A stretch of 64,000 bases of DNA from JAJPGZ01 sp038229295. GTDB taxonomy: Bacteria; Verrucomicrobiota; Verrucomicrobiia; Chthoniobacterales; UBA10450. Made by a program: the position numbers and the translations under genes. The notes under the pieces were generated by a model that did no database searches, was not told where the DNA came from, and was given only the letters and a program-made list of their open reading frames with translations. Position 1 is the first letter of the stretch. Every line of letters begins with the position of its first letter. This document shows, one piece after another, positions 34,382 through 42,888 of this stretch. The stretch is from contig JBBROO010000011.1 in assembly GCA_038229295.1 (NCBI GenBank), forward strand, positions 7,361 to 71,360. Reading direction: 5' to 3'.

Positions 34382-35500
34382 TTAAGATTTTGCCTCGCGT
34401 GACCTGCGTTTTCGCATCTTCGGAGGCATCAGTTCGGGGCGTGGCGCCTTCTTTCGGCTCGCGAGGTAGGTCCGGCGGGCATCTTTAAGTGAAAGGCCGT
34501 CGATAAAGAAGACCGTGGCCGCCCGACCCATGGCATACGTGCCCGCGCCGGCGACCATCCCGGAGACCAGGTTTCCCCAGCCTGGAAAAAACTTGAGGAT
34601 CGCGCGCGTACCTTCGCGTAAAAGCATTCCCGCGCCGAGATTCGCTCCGAGCGCACCGACAAACTCCGTGGCCGCGCGCAGACTTCGCTCACGCCCACTC
34701 ACGTACATGATGCCCGACACCATTACTAACTGCAGCGTCGCCAGGATCGGCATGTCGGCGAGCGGAATCGGTTGCGCGCCGATCGCAGTACAAATCGCCG
34801 CGGTCGATTTTACCAACACTTGCGCGATTTGATGTTGGGCGTCTTTGTCGCGTGAAAAGCGAATCATTTCGATCCGCGCTTCGTTCGGGACGTCTCGCGC
34901 TAAGATCGACATCAACCGCTTCGTTGCCTCTACGGAAGCGTCGCCCGGAAGAAAACTGAGAACGTCGAGACCTTCCATATCCAACGCCGTCCGGATACGC
35001 TCGGCGCAATCCGTCGCCGCCTTTCGCTTCGGCGACGGGAATGCGAGCGCGATGATTTTTGCTCTCGCCGCAATTTGCGCGGCGTCGTGCAGATTGTTCA
35101 TGTCGATCTTGCGCGGACCGCGCGCGCCTTCGCAGTCGTCCAGGAAAAAAATTATATCGGCCGGCTGGCGCTCCAATTCTTCTTTGATCTGCGCCGCATT
35201 AGCCGCGTCCGCACCGCGCGCATCCAGGATCGACATCGTGCCGCGCTCGGGAAGATCGAGATCTTTCCAATGATAAATCTCGAATGGTTGCACTGCGGCG
35301 ATCCCAAAAACCTGCTCGACCAGTTCGGGCATCGTCATTTTCTCCGAGCCGGTGAAAACGAAACGCGGCGGGCGTTGTTGCAAAAACAATTCCTTCAGCG
35401 GCGTCAGCTCGCTCAGGATCGGCTTCTGAATAGTCGCGGGAAGCTTGCCGACGAGACTTTCGAGTCGCTCGACGACGTGGAGGAGTAACGATTGGTTCAT
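34382..35500 (-). CDS. DUF697 membrane protein with degenerate GTPase-like N-terminus
   Basis: About 372 residues from the ATG at 35498-35500 (MNQSLLLHVVERLESLVGKLPATIQKPI). The N-terminal 200 residues follow the order of a small GTPase domain (RFVFTGSEKMTMPELV where the P-loop should be, SILDARGADAANAAQIKEELERQPADIIFFLDDCEG as G3-like). The P-loop Gly-Lys-Ser/Thr is missing, so nucleotide binding is doubtful. The C-terminal DUF697 domain (QIAQVLVKSTAAICTAIGAQPIPLADMPILATLQLVMV...FFPGWGNLVSGMVAGAGTYAMG) has two hydrophobic hairpins. Such proteins normally couple a GTPase to a membrane; the role is unknown. Confidence 0.7.
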   Translation of the reverse strand: MNQSLLLHVVERLESLVGKLPATIQKPILSELTPLKELFLQQRPPRFVFTGSEKMTMPELVEQVFGIAAVQPFEIYHWKDLDLPERGTMSILDARGADAANAAQIKEELERQPADIIFFLDDCEGARGPRKIDMNNLHDAAQIAARAKIIALAFPSPKRKAATDCAERIRTALDMEGLDVLSFLPGDASVEATKRLMSILARDVPNEARIEMIRFSRDKDAQHQIAQVLVKSTAAICTAIGAQPIPLADMPILATLQLVMVSGIMYVSGRERSLRAATEFVGALGANLGAGMLLREGTRAILKFFPGWGNLVSGMVAGAGTYAMGRAATVFFIDGLSLKDARRTYLASRKKAPRPELMPPKMRKRRSREAKS

Positions 35501-35594
35501 GGTTGCCCGCAGCGGCAACATACCAATTGTCGATCTTGCGGGAAAGGACGAGCGCAAAATTCCTGAAATCGTTTCCATTCCGGCAAGGCTCCGG

Positions 35595-35600
35595 GTATAA
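35595..35600 (+). promoter_or_regulatory. Putative -10 element of transketolase gene
   Basis: TATAAA at 35595-35600, ending 7 bases before the ATG; no good -35 is visible. It would again give a leaderless message. Confidence 0.35.
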
Positions 35601-35607
35601 AACGCAG

Positions 35608-37593
35608 ATGGGTTTGAACATCGACATTCTCTCGCGTGCCGCGGACGAGGCGCGCGGTCTTTGCATGGACGCCGTGCAAGCTTCTCAGTCCGGCCATCTC
35701 GGGCTTCCGCTCGGCTGCGCCGAAATGGGCGCGGTGCTTTACGGCTACGCGCTCAAATATAATCCAGATGAGCCGCGCTGGATCGGTCGCGATTATTTCG
35801 TTCTCTCGGCCGGGCACGGCAGCATGTTCCTTTACGCCTGGCTGCACATGAGCGGCTACGATTTGCCCATGTCGGAGATAAAACGCTTCCGGCAATTGCA
35901 TTCGAAAACGCCGGGGCATCCGGAATTTTTCGAAACGCCGGGTGTGGAATGCACGACCGGCCCGTTAGGCCAGGGCGTCGGCAACGCCGTCGGCATTGCC
36001 GTGGCGATGAAAATGGCAGCGGCGCGATTTAACACGAGCGAGCACCGGATTTTCGATCAACACGCGATCTGTCTCGCGGGTGACGGTTGTTTGCAGGAGG
36101 GCGTATCGGCCGAAGCGAGCGCGTTCGCCGGACATTTCGGCCTCGATAATTTGATTCTGATTTACGATTCCAATGCCGTCACGCTCGATGCGCCGGCGAA
36201 AGCGACACAAAGCGAAGACACCGCGGCGCGATTCAAAGCCTACGGATTTGATGTCCAGGAAATCAACGGCCAGGACATGCAGCAATTTCTCGACGCGTTC
36301 AACAACGCGAAGGAGAACGATAATGGAAAACCGAAATTCATTGTCGCGCACACGTTGATCGGGAAGGGGATTCCGGAAGTCGAAGGAACTTTCAAAGCGC
36401 ACGGCGAAGCGGGCGCGAAGTTTGTCGATGCGGCGCGCAAAGGGCTTGCGTTGCCGGAGGAGCATTATTTTGTTTCGAAGGAGACGTACGATTATTTCGC
36501 GGAGCACAAAAAGAAATTGCTCGCGGATTACGAGCGCTGGGAAAAATCTTATAACGATTGGCGCACGAAAAACGCGGAGAAGGCGAAGCAGCTCGACGCG
36601 GCGATCGATCGAAAGGTAGGTGTCGATCTTGCGGCGACAATTCCGGAGTTTCCGAAAGACGCGAAGTTGGCCACGCGCAAGGCCGGCAGTGAAGCGCTCC
36701 AGTCGCTCGCGCAAGCGATGCCGTTTCTGACCAGCGGCAGCGCCGACCTTCATGGATCGACATTGAATTACATCAAGGACGGCGGCGATTTCACGAGGGA
36801 AACGCCGGCCGGCCGCAATATCCATTTCGGCATTCGCGAACACGGCATGTGCGCGATCATGAATGGGATTTCGTATCACCAGATTTTCCGCGCGTCGGGC
36901 GCGACGTTTCTTGTTTTCGCGGATTACTGCCGCGCGTCCATTCGGCTCGCTGCGCTCTCGAAATTACCGAATATTTACATTTTCACGCACGACTCGATCG
37001 GTGTCGGCGAAGATGGGCCAACGCATGAGCCGGTCGAAACAGTGAGCGGCTTGCGCGTCATTCCTCAGCTCGATGTAATTCGTCCGGCTGATCCCGAAGA
37101 AACCGCCGGCGCTTTTGCGGCCGCGGCGCAACGCATCGACGGCCCGACGTTGCTCGCGCTGACTCGGCAGGTCGTGCCGATGTTAAACGATGTCGATCTT
37201 CGCGCGCGTCGCGAAGGAGTCGCGCGCGGCGGCTACATCGCGATCAAAGAAAAAGGGAAACTCGAAATGATTTTGCTGTCGTGCGGGAGTGAATTGCAGC
37301 ACGCGGTCGCGGCCGCGAAGGAACTTGGCGACGGTGTCCGTGTGGTTTCGATGCCGTGCTTCGAACGTTTCAATCGCGAATCAGAAAAATATCGCGAAGA
37401 AGTTTTGCCGAAGTCATGTCGCAAGCGCGTGGCGATCGAAGCGGGTGTGACCGATCTCTGGTACCAATACGTCGGGCTCGACGGAAAAGTGATCGGGCTG
37501 CATCGATTCGGATTAAGCGGGCCGGGCGCGGAAGTGATGAAAGAGTTCGGCATCGACGCCAAGCACGTCGTCGACGCGGCGAAGGCGTTGTAA
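35608..37593 (+). CDS. tkt: Transketolase
   Basis: A 661-residue thiamine-diphosphate enzyme moving two-carbon units between sugar phosphates in the pentose phosphate pathway. The start MGLNIDILSRAADEARGLCMDAVQASQSGHLGLPLGCAEM has the N-terminal His. GDGCLQEGVSAEASAFAGHFGLDNLILIYDSN is the ThDP-Mg motif (GDGx..N). The pyrimidine-domain Glu is in FGIREHGMCAI, and HDSIGVGEDGPTHEPVE matches transketolase. Full length. The stop TAA is the first part of a 9-mer copy. Confidence 0.95.
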   Translation: MGLNIDILSRAADEARGLCMDAVQASQSGHLGLPLGCAEMGAVLYGYALKYNPDEPRWIGRDYFVLSAGHGSMFLYAWLHMSGYDLPMSEIKRFRQLHSKTPGHPEFFETPGVECTTGPLGQGVGNAVGIAVAMKMAAARFNTSEHRIFDQHAICLAGDGCLQEGVSAEASAFAGHFGLDNLILIYDSNAVTLDAPAKATQSEDTAARFKAYGFDVQEINGQDMQQFLDAFNNAKENDNGKPKFIVAHTLIGKGIPEVEGTFKAHGEAGAKFVDAARKGLALPEEHYFVSKETYDYFAEHKKKLLADYERWEKSYNDWRTKNAEKAKQLDAAIDRKVGVDLAATIPEFPKDAKLATRKAGSEALQSLAQAMPFLTSGSADLHGSTLNYIKDGGDFTRETPAGRNIHFGIREHGMCAIMNGISYHQIFRASGATFLVFADYCRASIRLAALSKLPNIYIFTHDSIGVGEDGPTHEPVETVSGLRVIPQLDVIRPADPEETAGAFAAAAQRIDGPTLLALTRQVVPMLNDVDLRARREGVARGGYIAIKEKGKLEMILLSCGSELQHAVAAAKELGDGVRVVSMPCFERFNRESEKYREEVLPKSCRKRVAIEAGVTDLWYQYVGLDGKVIGLHRFGLSGPGAEVMKEFGIDAKHVVDAAKAL

Positions 37594-37633
37594 GATCGAC
37601 ATCTTCTGACGCCAGGGACGGCGGCAGCTACAA

Positions 37634-39139
37634 CTAGAAGCTTTCTTCGGGCTCGGCGACGTTGCGCGCGCGCGTTTCGAACCGCGTGAACTCGCTCAAG
37701 AAGATGAGGGGAATGTCGCCGGTTGGTCCGTTGCGCTGTTTTGAAATGATGAGGTCGGCGTTGCCGGCGGCTTCTTCTCTCTCTTCCTCGGTGTCGGCGT
37801 AATACGCTTCGCGCACGAGAAGCCCGACCAGATCGGCATCCTGTTCGATGCTGCCGGATTCGCGCAGATCGCTGAGGCGGGGGCGTCCTTTGCTGTCGCC
37901 GGTGCGGTTCTCGGGATTTCGATTCAACTGCGCGACGACGATGATGGGAATGTTCAGTTCTTTCGCGAGTCCTTTGAGGCCGGCGGAAATTTCCGAGATT
38001 TCGATCTGGCGATTGTCCTGGCCGCGGCGAGATGTCGATCTAAGCAGTTGCAGGTAATCCACCACGATCAACCGAATATCGTGCTGCGCTTTCATGCGCC
38101 GCGCTTTCGCGCGCAATTCCAGAATCGTTAGGCCAGCATTGTCATCGATGAACATTTTCGCTTCGGCCAATTTCGACGCTGAAGAGGTCAGGCTGGAGAA
38201 TTCGCGTTCGCCCAAAAATCCGTCGCGAACTTTTTTCAAATTCACCCGCGCGCGCGAACAGAGAAGACGCTGCACGAGTTGCTGACTGCTCATTTCCAAG
38301 CTGAAAACGGCGACCGGCAGCTTTTCGTTGATGGCGACGTGCTCCGCGATGTTCATGGCGAAGGCGGTTTTACCCATGCTTGGCCGCGCCGCGATGACGA
38401 TCATTTCCGCCGGATGCAATCCGCTGGTCATGCGATCGAACTCGACGAAGCCGGTGGAGATGCCGGTGATGCCGCCTTTGTGTTCGTAAAGTTTCTCGAT
38501 CGTCTCGATCGCTTCCATGACCTGGTCCTTCATCGAGACGAGCTGGCCTTTGAAGCGATCTTCGCCGACCGCGAAAATCTTCTGCTCTACTTCATCGAGG
38601 AGATTATTGACCTCGTCCTGCTCCTCATAAGCGCGGCGCACGCTCTCGGTCGACGCTTCGATGATTCGGCGAAGGATGTATTTGTCGCGGACAATGTCGA
38701 GGTAATAGCCGGCATTCGCTGCGGTGGGCACAAATGTGTAAAGACTTGTGACAAAGGAAGCGCCGCCGAGCGCTTCGAGCAGGTTCCGATCGCGCAACAC
38801 CTGCGTGAAGGTGATCAGGTCAATGGCCTGGCCAGCGTTCCAAAGCTCGACCAAAATCGTGTAAACGGTTTGGTGCGCGGGAATGTAGAAATATACTTCG
38901 TTAATCCGCTCGACGCATTCGGCGATAACATCGCGCGGTGAAAGCAGCATTGAGCCGAGCACACCTTGCTCCGCTTCGACGCTGTGCGGCGGCGAACGGT
39001 GAACATCCTGCGAAGAACCTGTGGGCGAAGTGGGAAAAACTTTTCCGCCATTCCCTGCGGCCGAACCTCGGCCAGCGCCATTTCCCGCTGTCTTACGAGG
39101 CTTCTCACCCGTCCACGAGGACGCTGGTTGAGTCGCCAT
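37634..39139 (-). CDS. dnaB: Replicative DNA helicase DnaB
   Basis: A 501-residue hexameric 5'-3' helicase. The first 50 residues are low-complexity (Gly/Ala/Ser/Pro). Then comes the DnaB N-terminal domain (SVEAEQGVLGSMLLSPRDVIAE...), the linker, and the RecA-like motor with Walker A ARPSMGKTAFAMNI, Walker B LIVVDYLQLL and the IIVVAQLNRNPENRTGDSKGRPRLSDLRESGSIEQDAD block split across motifs H3/H4. Its ATG is 3 bp after the rplI stop, so it is in an operon with ribosomal protein L9, an arrangement widespread in bacteria. Confidence 0.96.
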   Translation of the reverse strand: MATQPASSWTGEKPRKTAGNGAGRGSAAGNGGKVFPTSPTGSSQDVHRSPPHSVEAEQGVLGSMLLSPRDVIAECVERINEVYFYIPAHQTVYTILVELWNAGQAIDLITFTQVLRDRNLLEALGGASFVTSLYTFVPTAANAGYYLDIVRDKYILRRIIEASTESVRRAYEEQDEVNNLLDEVEQKIFAVGEDRFKGQLVSMKDQVMEAIETIEKLYEHKGGITGISTGFVEFDRMTSGLHPAEMIVIAARPSMGKTAFAMNIAEHVAINEKLPVAVFSLEMSSQQLVQRLLCSRARVNLKKVRDGFLGEREFSSLTSSASKLAEAKMFIDDNAGLTILELRAKARRMKAQHDIRLIVVDYLQLLRSTSRRGQDNRQIEISEISAGLKGLAKELNIPIIVVAQLNRNPENRTGDSKGRPRLSDLRESGSIEQDADLVGLLVREAYYADTEEEREEAAGNADLIISKQRNGPTGDIPLIFLSEFTRFETRARNVAEPEESF

Positions 39140-39142
39140 TGC

Positions 39143-39685
39143 TTAGGATTCTTTTTTTCTTCGGAAAAGTGATCGGTGTTTTTTCTCAGGCTCTTCGTCC
39201 GTCTCCGCGGCCACTTCCGCCTTCGGCACGTCCGTCGATTTAACCTGAAAAGTAAATTGCGCGGTCACGTCATGATGCAACTTGATCGCGACTTCATGTT
39301 CGCCCGTCGTCTTGATCGGATGATCGAGCACAATCTTATGTCGATCTAATTCCACGCCGAGTTCGTTCTTGATCCGGTTCATGATGTCTTGCGCGGTAAT
39401 GGAACCAAACGCTTTGCCCGTCTCGCCGGTTTCGAGCGTAAAGATCAAGCGAGCCTTGCTAATCCGGCGGGCCAATTCCTCCGCTTCATTCATCTCGCGC
39501 GCTTCGCGTTCGGCGCGTTTCTTCTTCAAATTATCGAGCTGACGCATGCTCGCCGGCGTCACTTCATAAGCTTTGCCATGCGGCAAAAGAAAATTGCGCG
39601 CGTAGCCGCGGCGCACTTTGACCACGTCGGCTTCCGCGCCGAGGCCGGGCACGTTTTCGGTCAGAATAATTTCAGTCGAGGGCAT
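39143..39685 (-). CDS. rplI: 50S ribosomal protein L9
   Basis: 180 residues from the ATG at 39683-39685. MPSTEIILTENVPGLGAEADVVKVRRGYARNFLLPHGKA is the L9 N-terminal domain, followed by the long connecting helix (KKKRAEREAREMNEAEELARRI) and the C-terminal domain (TGKAFGSITAQDI). The final 20 residues form an unusual charged extension (TDEEPEKKHRSLFRRKKES). An open frame reaches 219 bases further upstream, but the family start and the promoter at 39738-39765 favour this ATG. Operon with dnaB. Confidence 0.95.
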   Translation of the reverse strand: MPSTEIILTENVPGLGAEADVVKVRRGYARNFLLPHGKAYEVTPASMRQLDNLKKKRAEREAREMNEAEELARRISKARLIFTLETGETGKAFGSITAQDIMNRIKNELGVELDRHKIVLDHPIKTTGEHEVAIKLHHDVTAQFTFQVKSTDVPKAEVAAETDEEPEKKHRSLFRRKKES

Positions 39686-39737
39686 GATTGATAAAGTTTT
39701 CCGCGCAAAAATTTCGGCGAAGCGGCGCGGGGGCACG

Positions 39738-39765
39738 AGTATAGAAGCGACGCCAATACTGTCAA
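39738..39765 (-). promoter_or_regulatory. Strong sigma-70-type promoter for rplI-dnaB
   Basis: On the minus strand TTGACA (39760-39765) and TATACT (39738-39743) with a 16-base spacer. It leaves a leader of about 45 bases before the rplI ATG. Confidence 0.75.
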
Positions 39766-39961
39766 GTGGACTGCTAGCGTTTGGATGATGATTCGGAGAA
39801 ACCACGGCGGTGCCTCTCCATTTTGTTTTTATTGCTCGCGCAGAACAAATTGGAGATTGCCATCGCCTGGTCATTTTCAGAGCCTCTGGCGTGATGAATC
39901 GCAAACAGAATCGTTGCCATACCGCTGGCCTGCCTGTCGATCGTCCCTAACGAACCCAGTG

Positions 39962-40384
39962 ATGAAAACTCTCCTGCTCATGCTCACGTGTGGCGCGATC
40001 CCTCTTTTCGCGGCCGAGCCGCCAGATCCCTGCGCGTTGCTCAGTTCCGCCCAACTAGAATCAACGTTCGGAAAATTGAAAGGCACGCCCAAACCGGGCG
40101 TCGGTGTGCAAAAAGAAAAAGAATGCCATTACGAAAATGCAGAAGGCAATTCGCTCGTCCTGCGGACTTATTCGGCGGAGCGTTGGGGAATGCAGAAAGG
40201 GATTAACAGTGAAAATAATCCAACGCCGCTGCTGGACTTGGGAAGTGAGGCGTTCATGGTCAAGAAGGGAACGGACAAGGAAATCTACATTCGCAAAGGC
40301 GATTGGATTCTGGAAATCGATGGCAGCGCCGATTCCGAAAAGATCAAGGCCGTCGCCACTCTCGCCGCGGCGCGAATGCCCTAA
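39962..40384 (+). CDS. Small secreted protein, DUF3558-like
   Basis: 140 residues from the ATG at 39962, signal peptide MKTLLLMLTCGAIPLFA. The mature start DPCALLSSAQLESTFGKLKGTPKPG, with a second Cys in KECHYENAEGNSLVLR, resembles the DUF3558 pattern of small exported proteins with one disulfide. It ends with a helix repeat (EKIKAVATLAAARMP). The 276 bp upstream to rplI hold only the rplI promoter. The next gene follows by 26 bp and is also secreted. Function unknown. Confidence 0.65.
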   Translation: MKTLLLMLTCGAIPLFAAEPPDPCALLSSAQLESTFGKLKGTPKPGVGVQKEKECHYENAEGNSLVLRTYSAERWGMQKGINSENNPTPLLDLGSEAFMVKKGTDKEIYIRKGDWILEIDGSADSEKIKAVATLAAARMP

Positions 40385-40410
40385 CGACATCCCGCGCGTC
40401 AACTTTTTTC

Positions 40411-41232
40411 ATGAAACGCAAAATCCTTTGCTGTTTTTTTTCCGCGGTAATTTTCTCCATTGGCGGATCGGCCGCACCGACACCCTCGCCGTCCGCCACT
40501 TCCACGCCGAAGCCGAAGTCCAAGCCTACTCCTACTGCCACTCCCAAACCGGTCGCTCGGCCGCCGTTGTTTTCGTGGACCGCGCCAGACAAAGCAAACA
40601 AATCGAAACCGACGCCATCAAAGTCGCCTGCAAAAACAACAGCCAAGACTTCGCCCACCCCATCGCCCGCTAAGATCGACAAGAAGACAACGAAAGATCA
40701 CGCGACACCCACGCCATCGCCATCTGCGAAACCTGAGAAAGAAAAATCGAGTCCCAGTCCGAGCGCAACGATCACTCCAACGTCTTCACCATCGCCCTCT
40801 CCCGAAACCGACTCACATCAAACAGAAGCCTCCCCGTCGCCCTCCGAACAGAAATCGATCGCGCCTAGCCGCTCCGTTGAAATTATCCTGACTAAATTCG
40901 AGCCGATGCAGGGATCGCCCGGCGAAGCGAACTATCGCAACGCGCGCCTCTCGTATCGAATCACCGCCGGCAGCACTAAACTGAATTTCCCGGCCATTAA
41001 TTTTTCCGTCGAATCCGGTTCGCAAAAATTTTTGGAAAGACATTTCACGCCACCTCCTGGGACTGATGCCCTGGAACCGGGCCAGAGCGTCGAGCGCACG
41101 ATATCGCTTGATCCGGCGCCTGCCGCCGACGCGGCGGCTCACGCCAAGATCGACAAGGTGAAATTCACCTGGTCAATCGACGCGCAGTCGAGTGGTGCGG
41201 TTGAGATGCCGCTGAACAAATCGTGGCCCTAA
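40411..41232 (+). CDS. Secreted Pro/Ser/Thr-rich protein with C-terminal domain
   Basis: 273 residues from the ATG at 40411 with signal peptide MKRKILCCFFSAVIFSIGGSAA. Roughly residues 23-150 are a Pro/Ser/Thr/Lys spacer (TPSPSATSTPKPKSKP, SPSPSATITPTSSPSPSP). The last 120 residues form a probable beta-rich domain (RSVEIILTKFEPMQGSPGE, LSYRITAGSTKLNFPAINFSVE, TFTWSIDAQSSG-like VKFTWSIDAQSSG). It resembles in build the spacer proteins at 28870-29826 and 51569-52759. Function unknown; probably anchored or exposed at the envelope. Confidence 0.7.
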   Translation: MKRKILCCFFSAVIFSIGGSAAPTPSPSATSTPKPKSKPTPTATPKPVARPPLFSWTAPDKANKSKPTPSKSPAKTTAKTSPTPSPAKIDKKTTKDHATPTPSPSAKPEKEKSSPSPSATITPTSSPSPSPETDSHQTEASPSPSEQKSIAPSRSVEIILTKFEPMQGSPGEANYRNARLSYRITAGSTKLNFPAINFSVESGSQKFLERHFTPPPGTDALEPGQSVERTISLDPAPAADAAAHAKIDKVKFTWSIDAQSSGAVEMPLNKSWP

Positions 41233-41242
41233 CGAGCGCGAC

Positions 41243-41794
41243 TCAGACCATCCCCAGCTTCATCCGTCCTGCTTCGCTGATCATGTTCTGATTCCATGGC
41301 GGGTCCCAGACCAGCTGCACATCCGCTTCGTCGATCCCATCGATCGATAAAATCTTGCTCTGCGCATCATGCGCAATCGCCGGCCCCATTCCGCAACCCG
41401 GCGCCGTCAAAGTCATTTTCACTTCCACTTTTTTTCCGCCTTCCGGCTTGTCGATCAAGCGACAGTCATAAACCAACCCAAGATCGACAATGTTAACCGG
41501 GATTTCCGGATCGAAACATTGCTTCAACTGGTTCCAGACCGCTTCCTGCGAAACCTCGCCATTGCTCGTCGCAGATTTTTCCGTCGGCGTCGTTTGCGGT
41601 TTTTCCAAACCAAGCGCGTCCAAATCCTTTTCCGCCACTCGCGAGAGACCGTGCGGCGTCGCAATTGTGTAACTTCCACCCAGCGTCTGTGTGACCACGC
41701 CCTTCGTGCCCGCCGCTATGGTGAATTTCTGTCCGCTGGGAATTTGGATCGCTTCCACATCGCGGCTCAAAGTGAATTCAGTGTTCTCGTGCAT
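41243..41794 (-). CDS. sufT: SufT-type Fe-S cluster assembly factor (MIP18/DUF59 family)
   Basis: A 183-residue protein. The N-terminal segment (FTLSRDVEAIQIPSGQKFTIAAGTKGVVTQTLGGSYTI) is found in SufT proteins. The C-terminal DUF59 domain (VWNQLKQCFDPEIPVNIVDLGLVYDCRLID...MTLTAPGCGMGPAIAHDAQ) carries the conserved Asp-Pro-Glu and the reactive Cys. SufT helps mature Fe-S proteins. Its start overlaps the end of the IscU/NifU-like gene by 17 bp, so the two are one unit. Confidence 0.9.
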   Translation of the reverse strand: MHENTEFTLSRDVEAIQIPSGQKFTIAAGTKGVVTQTLGGSYTIATPHGLSRVAEKDLDALGLEKPQTTPTEKSATSNGEVSQEAVWNQLKQCFDPEIPVNIVDLGLVYDCRLIDKPEGGKKVEVKMTLTAPGCGMGPAIAHDAQSKILSIDGIDEADVQLVWDPPWNQNMISEAGRMKLGMV

Positions 41795-42254
41795 CGATTA
41801 CTACCTTTAGTTTCTTTTTCTCTCCCGCAAACTGATCGAGCAAAGATGGCGATGTCGATCTTGTACTTGTCGATCTAACATCCCCGCCACTCAGCGCATT
41901 GCGCAACGCCCCCTCGACCAATTGCGCGCAATGAATTTTCACTGGCGGCAGCGCTCCGAGTGGCGCCGCTAATTCTTCACCCGACATCGCGCCCGCTTCC
42001 GCCGCCGTTTTTCCCTTCAACATCTCCGTCGCCACACTCGCCACCGCGATCGCCGTCTGGCATCCGAAAGATTGAAACGTCGCGCAATCGATTATTTTGC
42101 GACCGTTCTCTTCCTTAAACTTGATCCACATGCGTAGCATATCGCCGCAGTCCGCGCTTCCGACTGTTCCGATCGCGTCCGCGTCCTTCATCTCGCCGAG
42201 GTTTTGCGGATTCTTGATCGCTTCTTCGATTTTCGTTTCGATGTCGTCAGGCAT
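41778..42254 (-). CDS. IscU/NifU-like Fe-S scaffold protein
   Basis: 158 residues with the three scaffold cysteines in place: SADCGDMLRMWIKF, SFGCQTAIAVASVATEML and KIHCAQLVEGAL. Asp after the first Cys (CGD) is the usual stabilising residue. It would build Fe-S clusters for transfer with SufT, encoded next to it. The C-terminal part contains RSTSTRSTSPS, encoded by two tandem 9-mer copies (41853 and 41868), which is an insert unlike other IscU proteins. It overlaps the rhodanese-like gene by 8 bp. Confidence 0.9.
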   Translation of the reverse strand: MPDDIETKIEEAIKNPQNLGEMKDADAIGTVGSADCGDMLRMWIKFKEENGRKIIDCATFQSFGCQTAIAVASVATEMLKGKTAAEAGAMSGEELAAPLGALPPVKIHCAQLVEGALRNALSGGDVRSTSTRSTSPSLLDQFAGEKKKLKVVIDAREH

Positions 42255-42792
42255 TTTCTAAATGGTAGCGAGAAATGTTTGGATCGACATCGACACTCCA
42301 GGCATCGATCCCGCCGCGCAGACTTTTCACGTTTTCAAATCCGTGTCCTTGAAAATACGCCGCCGCGTCCAGGCTGTGCGTCCCTTGATGATCGTAAATC
42401 ACGACAAGATTTTCGCGCGCCATGGTCGCCATCAATTCCTGCGTAAACAAATGCGCATTGTCGATCTTGAGCGCTTCGAACTCCTCGCGCGTGCGGACAT
42501 CGACCAGTTGAACCTTTTCGCCGCCGGCAATTCGATCCGCTAACTCACGCGGCTCGATCTGCATCGCGCGCTCCGCCGCATCGCTCGCAACGATATGTTC
42601 GATCACAAGATCGACATCGAGATTTTCGTTACGCGCGCAAACGCCAGCCAGTGTCTCCTCCGGCGCAAATCCGCAGCTGCTGCAACCGCCAATATGGTAC
42701 TTGCGAAACAACGCCCGTTGCGCGCCGGGAAATTGCACCAGCAATTCCCGCATCGTCACGTTCGGGTTGATGGATGTCGTCGCAGAAGTCAC
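42247..42792 (-). CDS. Rhodanese-fold protein lacking the catalytic Cys, with N-terminal Cys-containing domain
   Basis: 181 residues. Residues 1-70 carry a small DUF1858-like unit (MRELLVQFPGAQRALFRKYHIGGCSSCGFAPEETLAGVCARN) with two close cysteines. The C-terminal rhodanese domain (LVDVRTREEFEALKIDNAH...LRGGIDAWSVDVDP) is complete, but the active-site loop reads VVIYDHQGTHSLDAAAYF, where the Cys of C-x-x-G-x-R-S is replaced. It is therefore probably a binding or regulatory protein rather than a sulfurtransferase. First gene of the iscU-sufT unit. Confidence 0.85.
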   Translation of the reverse strand: MTSATTSINPNVTMRELLVQFPGAQRALFRKYHIGGCSSCGFAPEETLAGVCARNENLDVDLVIEHIVASDAAERAMQIEPRELADRIAGGEKVQLVDVRTREEFEALKIDNAHLFTQELMATMARENLVVIYDHQGTHSLDAAAYFQGHGFENVKSLRGGIDAWSVDVDPNISRYHLENA

Positions 42793-42800
42793 TGCTGAAT

Positions 42801-42836
42801 TGTAGCGGCGGTCTATGGCCGTCGCAAACTACGCAG
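42801..42836. repeat. REP-like hairpin element, copy 2
   Basis: TGTAGCGGCGGTC-TAT-GGCCGTCGC with the same layout as 3052-3089. Stem bases differ in compensating pairs (C-G there, G-C here). Confidence 0.5.
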
Positions 42837-42888
42837 TTGTAGGGCGTCTGTGTCAGACGCCGCGGCGTTTCACAGAAACGCCCTACAA
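42837..42888. repeat. Double-hairpin palindromic element, downstream of pdhC
   Basis: TTGTAGGGCGT at one end and ACGCCCTACAA at the other. Inside are two hairpins in tandem, GGCGTCTG-TGT-CAGACGCC and GGCGTTTC-ACA-GAAACGCC. The element supplies the TAG stop of pdhC. A mirror-image copy lies at 46193-46254. Confidence 0.85.
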
